A stretch of DNA of 64,000 bases from Paenibacillus sp. DCT19 (GCF_003268635.1 NZ_CP029639.1:5281501-5345500), one strand, 5' to 3'; positions 30,201 to 38,251 are shown, counted from the stretch's first letter. Notes: a model not told the origin generated them from the sequence alone. Numbers and translations: made by a program.

Positions 30201-32234
30201 CAATTTCGGTGAAGTCACTGAATGATCTGTGAGATGTGGCGGGAAAATACTACCTCCAGCGATCTGGCCGGAAGTCACACTTCCCGGAGCCAATTTATCG
30301 GTGGTAACCGCGCCACGAGATATGGCATCCGTTTGCACACTTCCAGGCTGCAGATGGGGTACCCCTACAGCATGCTCGGTTAGGTGCTCCGACTTCACCG
30401 CATAAGGTCGAAGAGCATCTGAACCAACGCTTCCTGGCGAAAGATGAGCCCCCGTCACTCCGCCATGTGCAAGATGTGATGATGATACACTTCCTGGAGC
30501 AATGGCTCTGCTACTGATCGATGCTGAGCCTAGTTTTTCTTCCGTTATACTTTCATCCGCAAGCTTCGCGTCTGTTACCGCACCATCCTGCAGTTCATAC
30601 GTACCTACGGCAGACTCCGTCAGATGCTGTGTGGAGACAGCTCCGGGTGCAATTGCATCTGCAGACACACTGTCTGTGGCTAAATGCGTAGCCTCAATGC
30701 TCCCACTCGCAATATGGATGGAATGGATCGCTGCATTATCCACATGCACAGGCGATATGCCTCGGTTGGCAATATGCTCTGCACGAACAGAACCTTTGGC
30801 GATATGCTTGCCATGTACTGCCTCATCTGCAATTTTGGAAGCAACAATACTCTGATCCGCAATCTTGGAAGCTGTAATTGACTGTTCCAGTAGTTTCGCT
30901 GTCCCTACAGATTGATCAGCCAATTTACTGCTGGTTACGGCGCCATCCACCAGATGTTCATTGGTCACTTCGCCCGTACCGATCTGTTCTCTGCCTACAG
31001 CAGCCGTCCGAAGCTGATTGGATCCTATTGCTCCGTCTACCAAATGTCTTCCGCTCAGCGAGCCTTCAGCCAAATGTCTTGCTTCAATTGCACCGTCTTC
31101 AATCTGCTCACTTCCAATGCTACCCGCCGCGAGCTGGGAACGATTGATTGCCCCTTCCGCCAGATGAGTCTGTTTAATCGCACCTGACTGAATGTGACGA
31201 GATTCCACCGATTGTTCTTCAAGCTTACTGCTGGTGACCGCTCCCTCACGAATTTTAGCTGTGGTCACTGCTTCGTCCGCTAATTTGGATGTATGCACAG
31301 CCCCACCTGTCAGGTGGCGAGTATCTACACCGCTGATGGCAATTTTATCTCCAGTAACGGCTTGGTTTTTGATTAAGTCCTCCGTAACGAGCATGCGACT
31401 AAGGTGCCTTGTGCCAATTGAACCATCTGCAATTTTGGCGGCATCAATAACCTGATTGCCAAGCTTTTGTGATGTGATGCTGCCATCTCTTATTTTCTCG
31501 CCGCCAACAGAAGCATTACGTATTTTGTAGCCAGATACTGAGCCATCAATTAAATGTTCCTCTGATACGGAAGCTTCAGCCAGTTTAGCAGACACAATCG
31601 CACCATCTGCGATATGAATGCTAGTCACCGCATAGTCCTGTAACGCTTCGCTACCAACAGCTCCGGGCTTCATTTTGGATGCATCCACCGAGAACGGCGC
31701 AAGCCTACTCTCTGTTACCGCATACTCACTTAGGTCATCCGTATAGATATATGCTCCCGTTGAGCCTGGCATCTGATTCTGATTCAAGATATATCGGCGA
31801 TCCTGACTCGTGATTTCCTTCGGCTCTTCTAGAACACTGGGTGCCACACTACTTACTTGGATTTTCTTGGGTTCATCCACGACCACAGGCGTAGACAACT
31901 CTGGTTCGCTTGCCACTTTTGGCTCTGGTTTCACTGCTGGTGCTTCAGATTGTACTGCTTCTGGTTCAGATCGTACTGCTTCTGGCTTGATGGGCTCTTC
32001 CGCGTTTGTTGCATCTGCAGTATGATTCGTCGATTCCGAAGAAGATTCTACAGGTGTCTGATTCTCAATAGCTTTAGAAGCTGGTACATGTGTCTCCAGC
32101 CGTTCTTCCTTGTGCAAGAACGGATCCGATTTAATCGAGCCGATACGGCGATCCGTCAGTTCCAATTCCTTAAACTTCGGGCTCACATGCCGCAGTTTCG
32201 GCGTAAGAACCTTCTTTTTGCCTCTTTTACTCAT
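27291..32234 (-). CDS. Giant decapeptide-repeat protein with WIAAGP C-terminal tail
   Basis: 1,647 residues. Residues 1-30 are basic; 60-140 are a Pro/Glu/Ser/Val-rich spacer. Residues 171-1380 are 121 consecutive 10-residue units with no insertion or deletion, consensus G-[SA]-[VI]-x-x-x-[HK]-[LI]-x-x. From about residue 921 a higher-order repeat of 11-12 units (110, 110, 120 residues) appears. About 1390-1500 is Gln/Leu-rich and may be coiled coil. Three more decamers precede a C-terminal domain of about 85 residues ending LLSWIAAGPSL. No signal peptide or membrane helix is seen. The regular V/I and L/I positions predict a beta-solenoid or trimeric fibre. I recall an NCBI WIAG-tail family in Paenibacillus, unverified. 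A spore or surface fibre is inferred from neighbours. The start has AAGGAG. Confidence 0.85.
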   Translation of the reverse strand: MSKRGKKKVLTPKLRHVSPKFKELELTDRRIGSIKSDPFLHKEERLETHVPASKAIENQTPVESSSESTNHTADATNAEEPIKPEAVRSEPEAVQSEAPAVKPEPKVASEPELSTPVVVDEPKKIQVSSVAPSVLEEPKEITSQDRRYILNQNQMPGSTGAYIYTDDLSEYAVTESRLAPFSVDASKMKPGAVGSEALQDYAVTSIHIADGAIVSAKLAEASVSEEHLIDGSVSGYKIRNASVGGEKIRDGSITSQKLGNQVIDAAKIADGSIGTRHLSRMLVTEDLIKNQAVTGDKIAISGVDTRHLTGGAVHTSKLADEAVTTAKIREGAVTSSKLEEQSVESRHIQSGAIKQTHLAEGAINRSQLAAGSIGSEQIEDGAIEARHLAEGSLSGRHLVDGAIGSNQLRTAAVGREQIGTGEVTNEHLVDGAVTSSKLADQSVGTAKLLEQSITASKIADQSIVASKIADEAVHGKHIAKGSVRAEHIANRGISPVHVDNAAIHSIHIASGSIEATHLATDSVSADAIAPGAVSTQHLTESAVGTYELQDGAVTDAKLADESITEEKLGSASISSRAIAPGSVSSSHLAHGGVTGAHLSPGSVGSDALRPYAVKSEHLTEHAVGVPHLQPGSVQTDAISRGAVTTDKLAPGSVTSGQIAGGSIFPPHLTDHSVTSPKLSPESVATDKLADLAVTSAKLADGSVTSSKIMAESITAKHIPAGTLRGYHLKQHSVSLEHLADEIRSPELFADGSITGNKLRPGSINAEHLVADSVSSNTLQHESVSSEHLQPSAVTSIHLADGIIKSDHLSNQVIHSHHLKADSVHGEHINEQAITSHHILPGSVQTDHLAPLSVTEAHLQPGLISGLHLKADSISTVQLQQGAVQSRHINDGAIFAHHIHERSIGTSHLEEESVSSIILQEESVTRSKLASGSVDGSKLVQGAVSGAHLSEESVQSVHIQDGAIQAGHIQHGAIQADHIEAQSINADHIQDGAIQADHIQSQSINAEHIQEQSIQASHLEVGSVTTEALQSGSVTLDKLAEGSVDGSKLLQGAVSGVHLSEESVQSAHIQGGAIQTDHIQAQSIDAAHIQDGAIQTDHIQAQSVNADHIQVQSINGDHIQAQSIQASHLEVGSVTAEALQSGSVTLDKLAEGSVDSSKLVQGAVSGAHLSGESVQSAHIQGGAVLADHIQHGAIQANHIEAESIDAAHIQDGAIQAGHIQGQSINADHIQAQSIYGEHIQERSIHASHLEVGSVTTEALQSGSVTLGKLAEGSVDGSKLVQGAVSGAHLSEESVQSAHIQGGAIQADHIEAQSIDATHIQDGAIQADHIQAQSINTAHIQDGAITAEKFADGAINGSKLSEQSITSRHLNEGIVNASHLSEDIWTAIRQVSGETLEQLEATKRQEAPANVEEDQLNPLDPINPINQSNFSDHLDLVNQLSLLNESDHQTQLTLADQQQQLTQLEEQTVAHAEAIQFLQTSVQEWKEQSVIEPKTEILRDEWTPTAGEASDVTEASSSNDTFQLNEQSVQQEHLCDNIVGSEQLQAGAVQPQHLSFQPVRSVSRQLVVQQFGMEAFILPENEECVEVTVAFEESFASEHYVIVAMSNDRGFQVSLLSQSEDEAVLEVSRAVGCKHTYGLLSWIAAGPSL
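28215..29474 (-). repeat. Higher-order tandem repeats of 330/330/360 bp inside the giant gene
   Basis: Blocks beginning at residues 921, 1031, 1141 and 1261 (ESVTRSKLAS or GSVTL[DG]KLAE) repeat almost the same series of decamers, the last being partial. The DNA between blocks is highly similar, indicating recent duplication by unequal recombination or slippage. Confidence 0.88.
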
Positions 32235-32439
32235 GCAGCTTGCTCCTTCCTCTCACGTTCGTCTCCGGCATCATATGCTTCAATCTAGGCATCTGCCACT
32301 TATAATCCGGACTTTTATCCATAAAGAATCCATCATGTACAAGCAAGAACGGATGGGATGAACCCCCTACAGTGAAATAGGCTACGTACGGTGACATCGA
32401 AAAAGGCGGCTGTCCATGCCCTCTGAGCAAAAATGTCAT
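32227..32439 (-). CDS. Small protein translationally coupled to the giant repeat gene
   Basis: Up to 70 codons; ATG at 32439, or at 32397 giving 56 residues (MSPYVAYFTVGGSSHPFLLV...). Its stop overlaps the start of the giant gene by eight bases (ATGAGTAA), the usual form of translational coupling, and the AAGGAG site of the giant gene lies inside it. No strong ribosome site is seen for either start and I do not recognise the family. The 14-bp palindrome ATACGATATCGTAT at 32438-32451 covers the first start codon. The function is unknown; it could be a chaperone or merely a leader peptide for the giant protein. Confidence 0.45.
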   Translation of the reverse strand: MTFLLRGHGQPPFSMSPYVAYFTVGGSSHPFLLVHDGFFMDKSPDYKWQMPRLKHMMPETNVRGRSKLHE

Positions 32440-32451
32440 ACGATATCGTAT
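32438..32451. promoter_or_regulatory. Perfect 14-bp palindrome between divergent genes
   Basis: ATACGATATCGTAT, in the gap between the giant-gene unit and the YheC/D-like gene. It includes CATACGATA, which fits the SigK -10 pattern CATANNNTA on the plus strand, but no matching -35 is evident. It could be an operator or part of a sporulation promoter. Confidence 0.35.
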
Positions 32452-32513
32452 AAGTACGGGTATGCCATGAACGGACGAACTAGTGCCTTGATAACTTTGA
32501 AGGAGGAGCGGTC

Positions 32514-33644
32514 ATGCCACAAGAGACGATCGGCATTATGTTCGATTCACGCATGTACCGAGGGATACCGGCCGGAAGAACCGGCCAGGAATCACTCGCC
32601 AATTATGAGCAGGCAGCAGCCTGCCACGGATTGATCCCTTGTTTTTTGCGGCTGGAAGATATCGATTTCAACACCAAAACCTGTATAGCCTATGTAAAAA
32701 AAGAAGAGGGATATGTTCGACAAAAAATGCCCTTGCCCACAGTCATTCATAACCGTGCGCTTCAACTCCGCAGAGCAGAACAGCATCAAGTTACTACCTT
32801 ACTTTTGCAAGGTATTCAGGTATATAACGTTCGTAATCGTTACAGGAAGGATCACATTCACGACATGCTCCGTCAGGAACCTTTACTGAGAGAGCATCTG
32901 CCTCATGCCGTGAGAGCCACACCTGAATCGTTAACCGATATGATGGAGCAGTATAATGATTTGATCATTAAGCCATGTAGCGGAAGTATTGGGCATGGCA
33001 TTATCCGAATATTCAAGCAAGACGGGCATTGGAAATTAACGCGTGAAACGAGAGCTTCTCGCAAAGGCTGGGCCACCTTTCGATTAACGAAGGGGCAGCT
33101 GCCCTCGGCGATTCTCCGCAGAATTTTCCGGTATGCATACCTCATCGAAGAACGCATTCCTCTCATACGTTATGAAGGCAGACCCGTGGATCTGCGTGTT
33201 TCAGTGCAACGTGGAATGGATGGATTATGGGAGGTGACTGGATTATTCGCCAAGGCCGCTCCAACACATACCTTTGTCACCAATATCGCACAAGGCGGCA
33301 AGGTCATGAGACTGGCCGAGGTGTTTGGTTCTGATATGAATAGTTCTGAGCTCGCACAACTTGAATCCAGAATCCGTCTGGTCTCGCTACGCATCGCCAA
33401 AACGCTGGCAGCTAGCCTACCCCATCTTGCAGATTTAGGTCTTGATCTGGGCATTGCCCGCGATGGACAGATTTATTTTATTGAATGCAATGGACGGGAT
33501 CAGCGTTACGGTTTCCGTAAAGCCGGTCTGCTGGAACAATGGAGGGCAAGTTATCACGAACCGATGGCATACGGGCGTCTTCTACTGGAGCAGAATTCGC
33601 GTATCCCTAGACAACCACAGACGTACCGTAAGTACCCGTATTGA
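32514..33644 (+). CDS. YheC/YheD family ATP-grasp protein (spore coat-associated)
   Basis: 376 residues. N-terminal domain with IGIMFDSRMYRGIPAGRTGQ and an ATP-grasp fold: NDLIIKPCSGSIGHGIIRIF (nucleotide-binding lysine and glycine loop), AYLIEERIPLI, RPVDLRVSVQRG, and LDLGIARDGQIYFIECNGRD with metal-binding acidic residues. Bacillus YheC and YheD are spore-coat-associated proteins with this fold; their ligation reaction is not known. The start has AAGGAGGAG. It is divergent from the giant repeat gene and overlaps the reading frame of the psd region. Its presence is the main clue that this locus acts in sporulation. Confidence 0.85.
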   Translation: MPQETIGIMFDSRMYRGIPAGRTGQESLANYEQAAACHGLIPCFLRLEDIDFNTKTCIAYVKKEEGYVRQKMPLPTVIHNRALQLRRAEQHQVTTLLLQGIQVYNVRNRYRKDHIHDMLRQEPLLREHLPHAVRATPESLTDMMEQYNDLIIKPCSGSIGHGIIRIFKQDGHWKLTRETRASRKGWATFRLTKGQLPSAILRRIFRYAYLIEERIPLIRYEGRPVDLRVSVQRGMDGLWEVTGLFAKAAPTHTFVTNIAQGGKVMRLAEVFGSDMNSSELAQLESRIRLVSLRIAKTLAASLPHLADLGLDLGIARDGQIYFIECNGRDQRYGFRKAGLLEQWRASYHEPMAYGRLLLEQNSRIPRQPQTYRKYPY

Positions 33645-33730
33645 TTTCGGAGGCATTATGTGTCAATATTATGCAGAACGGCCGGGTCCTACCGGCCTTG
33701 ATGTTCGCACTAACCCTAAGGGGGATATTC

Positions 33731-34522
33731 ATGGCAAAAACGCTGTTACGGTTAATGACTGAGCTTTCTTCTCGCAAATGGATCTCGCGAACTGTGGGAG
33801 CCTTCTCCAAGAGCAGAGGAAGCAAGGCATTTATTCCTTATTTTGTCCGAACCTACGACATCCCTGTTCAGGAAGCAGAGAAAGACTGGAAGGAATACCG
33901 TTCACTGAATGATTTTTTTACTCGCAAATTAAAACCAGGCATGCGCCCACTAGACCTATCGGAGCATGCGCTAATTAGCCCAGTGGATGCCAAAATTACG
34001 GCAGCGGGTCCAATATCCGCAGGCACACTCCTGAATGTTAAGGGACAAAACTATACACTTGCTGAATTGTTGAACCACTCACCACATCTGGAGAAATACA
34101 AACACGGCTATGCCTTCGTCCTTTATCTCAGCCCTCGCGACTATCACCGCATTCATGCACCTGTGAGCGGACGCAGGATTGAGAGTGAACATATCAAGGG
34201 GAAAGTTTATCCCGTGAATGATTTTGGTCTGACACATATGAGATCGGTGCTGAGTCGCAACGAACGACTGATTACGTACATCGCCCATGATTATGGAGAG
34301 GTAGCTGTGGTTAAGGTCGGTGCGATGAATGTGAGCAGTATTCAGTATGCTGATGCGGATACCAGCACATGGGCACAAGGTGATGATCTAGCCTATTTTG
34401 AATTCGGTTCTACGGTGGTTCTCCTAACGCAAAGTGGTACGTTCGAACCTACGCCTGGTCTACAGCCAGGAGATTCCGTCAAAATGGGAACATTGCTCGG
34501 CCGCCTGAAACCAATTCACTGA
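33731..34522 (+). CDS. psd: Phosphatidylserine decarboxylase proenzyme
   Basis: 263 residues from the ATG at 33731, which has AAGGGGG seven bases upstream. The enzyme makes phosphatidylethanolamine from phosphatidylserine at the membrane. Family marks: LNDFFTRKLKPGMRPL, LISPVDAKITAAGP, FVLYLSPRDYHRIHAPVSG and the self-cleavage motif FGST in YFEFGSTVVLL, where the serine becomes the pyruvoyl group of the alpha chain. It lies about 86 bases after the ATP-grasp gene and may share its transcript. A terminator follows. Confidence 0.92.
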   Translation: MAKTLLRLMTELSSRKWISRTVGAFSKSRGSKAFIPYFVRTYDIPVQEAEKDWKEYRSLNDFFTRKLKPGMRPLDLSEHALISPVDAKITAAGPISAGTLLNVKGQNYTLAELLNHSPHLEKYKHGYAFVLYLSPRDYHRIHAPVSGRRIESEHIKGKVYPVNDFGLTHMRSVLSRNERLITYIAHDYGEVAVVKVGAMNVSSIQYADADTSTWAQGDDLAYFEFGSTVVLLTQSGTFEPTPGLQPGDSVKMGTLLGRLKPIH

Positions 34523-34551
34523 TAACTTTGAGGCAGCTCTCATGCACAATT

Positions 34552-34600
34552 AAAAAGGATGGCGGAACACCTGTATTCAGGGACTCCGCCATCCTTTTTA
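34552..34600 (+). terminator. Intrinsic terminator after psd
   Basis: AAAAGGATGGCGGA / TCCGCCATCCTTTT, perfect 14-bp stem with T-run. Confidence 0.88.
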
Positions 34601-34609
34601 GATTGATCT

Positions 34610-34633
34610 GTGTATCATGCTATCATGATACAC
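34610..34633. promoter_or_regulatory. Perfect 10-bp inverted repeat
   Basis: GTGTATCATG-CTAT-CATGATACAC. No T-run follows, so it is not a typical terminator; an operator or a weak transcript end is possible. Confidence 0.45.
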
Positions 34634-34701
34634 CTGTTACACTTCATGTATACAAGCATTACGAAGCCTCACTTCGTAATCATTGATCGACTGATATCTC
34701 T

Positions 34702-34818
34702 TCAAAACCATACGTCCTGCAACTCATCTGCGGGTTTCGACCGACGCAGACGGTTCCGGAAAATAAGGCATCCTTTTGTAGAGCATCCCCGGTTGCGGAT
34801 CCGCCGTTTTCCGTTCAT
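34702..34818 (-). CDS. Possible 38-residue basic small protein
   Basis: ATG at 34818 preceded by AAGGGGGACTTGGG, ending TGA at 34702. The peptide begins MNGKRRIRNRGCSTKGCLIF and ends DELQDVWF, with two cysteines and ten arginines or lysines. An overlapping frame starting nearby (MNKRRGTWDERK...) is also open. The ribosome site is the main support; family unknown. It sits just beyond the AraC gene end. Confidence 0.35.
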   Translation of the reverse strand: MNGKRRIRNRGCSTKGCLIFRNRLRRSKPADELQDVWF

Positions 34819-34919
34819 CCCAAGTCCCCCTTCGTTTGTTCATCTGGAATGCTTTTTACTTACCCCTGACTCCCAGATTTGAAACGTTATGCTGTATCTT
34901 GGCATGAAGACCTAACGAC

Positions 34920-35705
34920 CTAACGAATCTCGGAAGGACTTTTGCCTGTATACTGCTTGAACTGACGACTGAAAAAGAAGATATCCCGGTAACCTAAAGC
35001 ATCCGCCACTTCGGTGACATTCATACCGGTATGCACAAGCAGATGCTCAGCACGTTCAATACGCATACGAATGATATACGATTGTACAGAAGAGCCAATT
35101 AACTCTTTAAACTTAATAGAGAAGTATCGCGGAGACAGCCCCGCACGTGCAGCCAGATCCTCCACACGATGCGTGATCCCTGGATGCTGACGAACATAAT
35201 TCGCCACTTCCTGAATGACATCTGATAGCTGGTTACTCACCTTTTTCTCAACAGGTGCTTCCGTATCCGCACGCAATAGATGAATCATCAACTGCTTCAG
35301 AATCAACCGGCTTTCTTCCGTGCGACCGTATACGTCAGACAGGAACAGCCTTACATACCGTGCCAACAAATGTTCAAACTCCACCGTCTCCTGTACTTCA
35401 CGATAGGACTGAGGCACATCCGTAACATCCACATCCACATCAAAATGGATATACGTTAGTACAAGCGGTTTCTGTCTATTATGTGTTGCACTTGTATGAT
35501 CTCCTGGTCTGAATAGGAAACAACTGCCCTTACCCACCTCGTAAGGCTGGTCATTCAGCACAACAGTTCCCTCACCACTCCACACATAAAATAAATCATA
35601 ATTCTGCATCGGTTTTTCCCGCTTCTGCCACTTCCATCCCGGTTCGCAGACTATTTTGGCGACAGCGGGCAAAATAACAAATGATGACGGCGATGCCTGC
35701 AGCAT
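34920..35705 (-). CDS. AraC family transcriptional regulator
   Basis: 261 residues. An N-terminal cupin-like sensor domain (about 10-150; YDLFYVWSGEGTVVLNDQPY) is followed by two helix-turn-helix motifs (about 160-261; RVEDLAARAGLSPRYFSIKF, NVTEVADALGYRDIFFFSRQF, YTGKSPSEIR). This layout matches sugar-sensing regulators of Paenibacillus carbohydrate operons, but no sugar genes lie beside it, so its target is unknown. The start has AAGGGGGAG. Single-gene unit. Confidence 0.88.
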   Translation of the reverse strand: MLQASPSSFVILPAVAKIVCEPGWKWQKREKPMQNYDLFYVWSGEGTVVLNDQPYEVGKGSCFLFRPGDHTSATHNRQKPLVLTYIHFDVDVDVTDVPQSYREVQETVEFEHLLARYVRLFLSDVYGRTEESRLILKQLMIHLLRADTEAPVEKKVSNQLSDVIQEVANYVRQHPGITHRVEDLAARAGLSPRYFSIKFKELIGSSVQSYIIRMRIERAEHLLVHTGMNVTEVADALGYRDIFFFSRQFKQYTGKSPSEIR

Positions 35706-35904
35706 GTCGCCACTCCCCCTTGAATGTTAATCTCTAGCTATTGCATCATACCCATTCTTATCGATTGGGGCTTAGGTTTACGAATTGTTCATCTCAGGTT
35801 GCTTAAGACATGTACGCAAATCCTTGTTGAAATGATGCAACAAGCTCATATATGTTCTCTGCTCCCATGGGAGCAGAATGTCTTATTCTATTATACAGCG
35901 GAAT

Positions 35905-37359
35905 TCATCGAAACGAAAATGTACTCTTCTCCCAAGCGATCCGCATTCGGTTAATGCCCTCCGCAATCTCATCTTTCTCCAAATGTGCAAAGCCAAAACA
36001 GACTGCAGGATGACCTGGCGTAAGCTGATAGCGGGCCGCATCACGGAATATTACACCATCTTCCTGAGCTAACGTTTTGAATCGAATATAACGCTCTCGA
36101 TCATCATTCCACGACGCATAGATATGCAGCCCTGCATCCCCTGGCTGCATGGTAAATGCTTGAGGCAATTGCCGCTGCATCTCACGAACAAAAAAGGCAT
36201 GTCGCTCCCCATACAACCGGGTTAAGCGTCGTAAATGGCGCAGATATCCTCCTCGCATCATCAACTTCGCGAGTGCACGCTGTTCGAGCAGTGCAGGTGA
36301 CACAGGCTCATACAACGCTTTAGCCGCAAGAAGGGTATCTACGAGCGCCGGAGGCAGCACTGCATAACCAAGCCGGAACGAAGCCACCATCGTTTGTGAG
36401 AAGGAGCCTACGTAGATCACACGTTGTTCCCGATCAAGCACTTTGAGTGGTTCGATCGGCCTTCCACCCCATCGAAACTCACTGTCATAATCATCCTCAA
36501 TAATGACGGCATTTCGTTCACTTGCCCAATTCAGTAATGCCTTTCGCCGTTCCAGACCAAGAACAGCGCCTGTTGGAAATTGTCTTGTAGGTGTCACGAA
36601 TAACACCTGTGCTCGCCAGTCCTGAGGAATAATACCTTGAGCATCAATGTCCGCTGGAATAATCACGCCACCGCATGATTTCACAGCGTGAGCTATGCCT
36701 TGATATCCTGGGTTTTCTAATACGGCTGCGTCTCCTTCCGAGATCAGCAACTGCGCTAACAGCACAATCCCCTGCATGGAACCACTGAATAGTACAATCT
36801 GTGAGGCATCCGCATCAATTCCCCGTGTCCATCTAAGATGCGAGGCAATCGCTTCTCGTAGCTCTAGATCTCCTGCGGCACTGCTATGTTCACGCCAATC
36901 GCTGCGGTGAACAGCGGCCAGTGCACTCTTCCACTCTGCCTCTGGGAAATGCTCTGCCAGCATGCGCTGCACCTGAAAGTTAATGGTGGATTTTCCTTGC
37001 GCCAGCGCAGGCGTATCTCCCTTTTGCGTATCCAACGCTGCTACTCGCTTTCCCCATGCAGACAAGACAATTTGGGCTTCTGTGTTCTTCTGAGTCGATG
37101 TTGTTAACGTCTCTGTTACAAATGTACCTTTCCCCCGATAAGCCTCAACGTAACCATCTGCAAGCAACATATCATACACCTGTGCTACAGAGCCGCGTGA
37201 CATACTGTACTGAACCGCGAGTTCACGTGTGGAGGGAAGTCTTGTTCCTCCGGTCAACGTGCCTACATGTATCGCATCACGCAACGCATGGTATAGTGCA
37301 ACATATTTGTATCGGTGCTGCTGCTCATATGTATCCATCGGTAGCCATAGTTCCATCAT
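35905..37359 (-). CDS. MocR/PdxR-type regulator (GntR HTH fused to aminotransferase domain)
   Basis: 484 residues. An N-terminal GntR winged helix (YKYVALYHALRDAIHVGTLTGG; RELAVQYSMSRGSVAQVYDML) is linked to a fold-type I aminotransferase domain with the PLP region IEDDYDSEFRWGGRPIEPLK and the lysine region YVGSFSQTMVASFRLGYAVLP. MocR proteins sense PLP or amino acids and often control vitamin B6 genes. It is divergent from a pyridoxamine-oxidase-like gene, its likely target. An AGGAGA site precedes two adjacent ATGs (37359/37356). Confidence 0.9.
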   Translation of the reverse strand: MMELWLPMDTYEQQHRYKYVALYHALRDAIHVGTLTGGTRLPSTRELAVQYSMSRGSVAQVYDMLLADGYVEAYRGKGTFVTETLTTSTQKNTEAQIVLSAWGKRVAALDTQKGDTPALAQGKSTINFQVQRMLAEHFPEAEWKSALAAVHRSDWREHSSAAGDLELREAIASHLRWTRGIDADASQIVLFSGSMQGIVLLAQLLISEGDAAVLENPGYQGIAHAVKSCGGVIIPADIDAQGIIPQDWRAQVLFVTPTRQFPTGAVLGLERRKALLNWASERNAVIIEDDYDSEFRWGGRPIEPLKVLDREQRVIYVGSFSQTMVASFRLGYAVLPPALVDTLLAAKALYEPVSPALLEQRALAKLMMRGGYLRHLRRLTRLYGERHAFFVREMQRQLPQAFTMQPGDAGLHIYASWNDDRERYIRFKTLAQEDGVIFRDAARYQLTPGHPAVCFGFAHLEKDEIAEGINRMRIAWEKSTFSFR

Positions 37360-37387
37360 ACGTCTCCTTTGTTTCTATCAGCTTTTC

Positions 37388-37421
37388 TAAATTGGACTAT
37401 AAAATTGAATGTAAATTGGAT
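37388..37421. promoter_or_regulatory. Candidate MocR operator: three AAATTGGA-like direct repeats
   Basis: TAAATTGGAC, AAAATTGAAT and TAAATTGGAT occur at spacings of about 12 and 10 bases in the gap between the MocR gene and its divergent partner. PdxR-type regulators are known to bind direct repeats. Confidence 0.45.
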
Positions 37422-37500
37422 CTATTTATATGTCAATGTACGCTCTATTGTTAGGATAAAGCAACATTTTCGATTAAAAACCAATTCAGGGGGAACAACG

Positions 37501-38118
37501 ATGAGACGAAAAGAATTTACAGTAGAAGAAGAACAAGAGATCATTACCTTTCTAGACCAATGCTCCTTTGGTTTTCTAGGAACGATTAGCCCGGATGGAC
37601 AGCCTCGGGTCACGCCACTGAATTTTGTATATATGGATGGCTGTTTTTATTTTCACGGCAGTATCGCTGGAGAGAAAATGAAACAGATCAAGCAGAATAC
37701 TTCGGTTAGTTTCACAGTTGCCGAAGAGTTTTCGCTGATTCCATCCTATTTTACTGACCCAGAGCTAGCTTGTCCGGCAACCTCCTTTTTCAAAAGTGTC
37801 ATGGCATTTGGTCATGCAGAGCCGGTAAAAGACCTAGAGGTAAAAGGGTGGGTTCTACAACGATTTATGGAGAAACTTCAGCCACAAGGTGGCTATGTCC
37901 CTATCGATGCAACCGACCCACGTTACACTGGACAACTTAAAGCTGTAGCCGTTGTGCAAATTACGCCTGAGCGACTAACCGCCAAGTTTAAATTTGGGCA
38001 AAATCTCTCGTCTGAAGAGTTCGAGAATCTCAGCAATAAGCTGGAAGCCCGAAATGAAGGAAGGGATACAGAGACCGCTGAAATGATGCGAAAATACTGC
38101 CCTTTTCACCAGCAATAA
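37501..38118 (+). CDS. Pyridoxamine 5'-phosphate oxidase-family flavoprotein
   Basis: 205 residues in the split-barrel FMN-binding fold: FLDQCSFGFLGTISPDGQPR, VTPLNFVYMDGCFYFHGS, GEKMKQIKQNTSVSFTVAEE. Related proteins include NimA-like reductases and PNPOx homologues; whether it makes PLP cannot be told. The start at 37501 has CAGGGGGAA; upstream in-frame ATGs lack one. It faces the MocR regulator and is likely controlled by it. A C-terminal stretch (MMRKYCPFHQQ) is a family-specific tail. Confidence 0.82.
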   Translation: MRRKEFTVEEEQEIITFLDQCSFGFLGTISPDGQPRVTPLNFVYMDGCFYFHGSIAGEKMKQIKQNTSVSFTVAEEFSLIPSYFTDPELACPATSFFKSVMAFGHAEPVKDLEVKGWVLQRFMEKLQPQGGYVPIDATDPRYTGQLKAVAVVQITPERLTAKFKFGQNLSSEEFENLSNKLEARNEGRDTETAEMMRKYCPFHQQ

Positions 38119-38181
38119 ACCTGCATTTTCAATCCACAACAACGCGGTGAAGTGATATAACTGTCATTATGCGTAATTTCC

Positions 38182-38210
38182 GTGACGGGGGGATGTCAAG
38201 GTGTTATAAT
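38182..38210 (+). promoter_or_regulatory. SigA-type promoter of the aminotransferase gene
   Basis: GTGACG (38182-38187), 17-base spacer containing a G6 run, then perfect TATAAT (38205-38210), about 40 bases before the start. Confidence 0.5.
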
Positions 38211-38251
38211 GTTAGGCAGTTGAATCTCAAAGACTTGGAAGGATGAAAAGA

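Noticed and set aside
28095..31724. Regularly spaced DNA repeats that could suggest a CRISPR array or satellite
   Set aside because: They lie in one intact reading frame with exact 30-base periodicity encoding decapeptides; no spacers or cas genes are present.
27291..32234. Phage tail fibre interpretation of the decapeptide protein
   Set aside because: The repeat style is similar to tail fibres, but no phage structural, integrase or lysis genes are nearby and the neighbours are glycosylation and spore genes.
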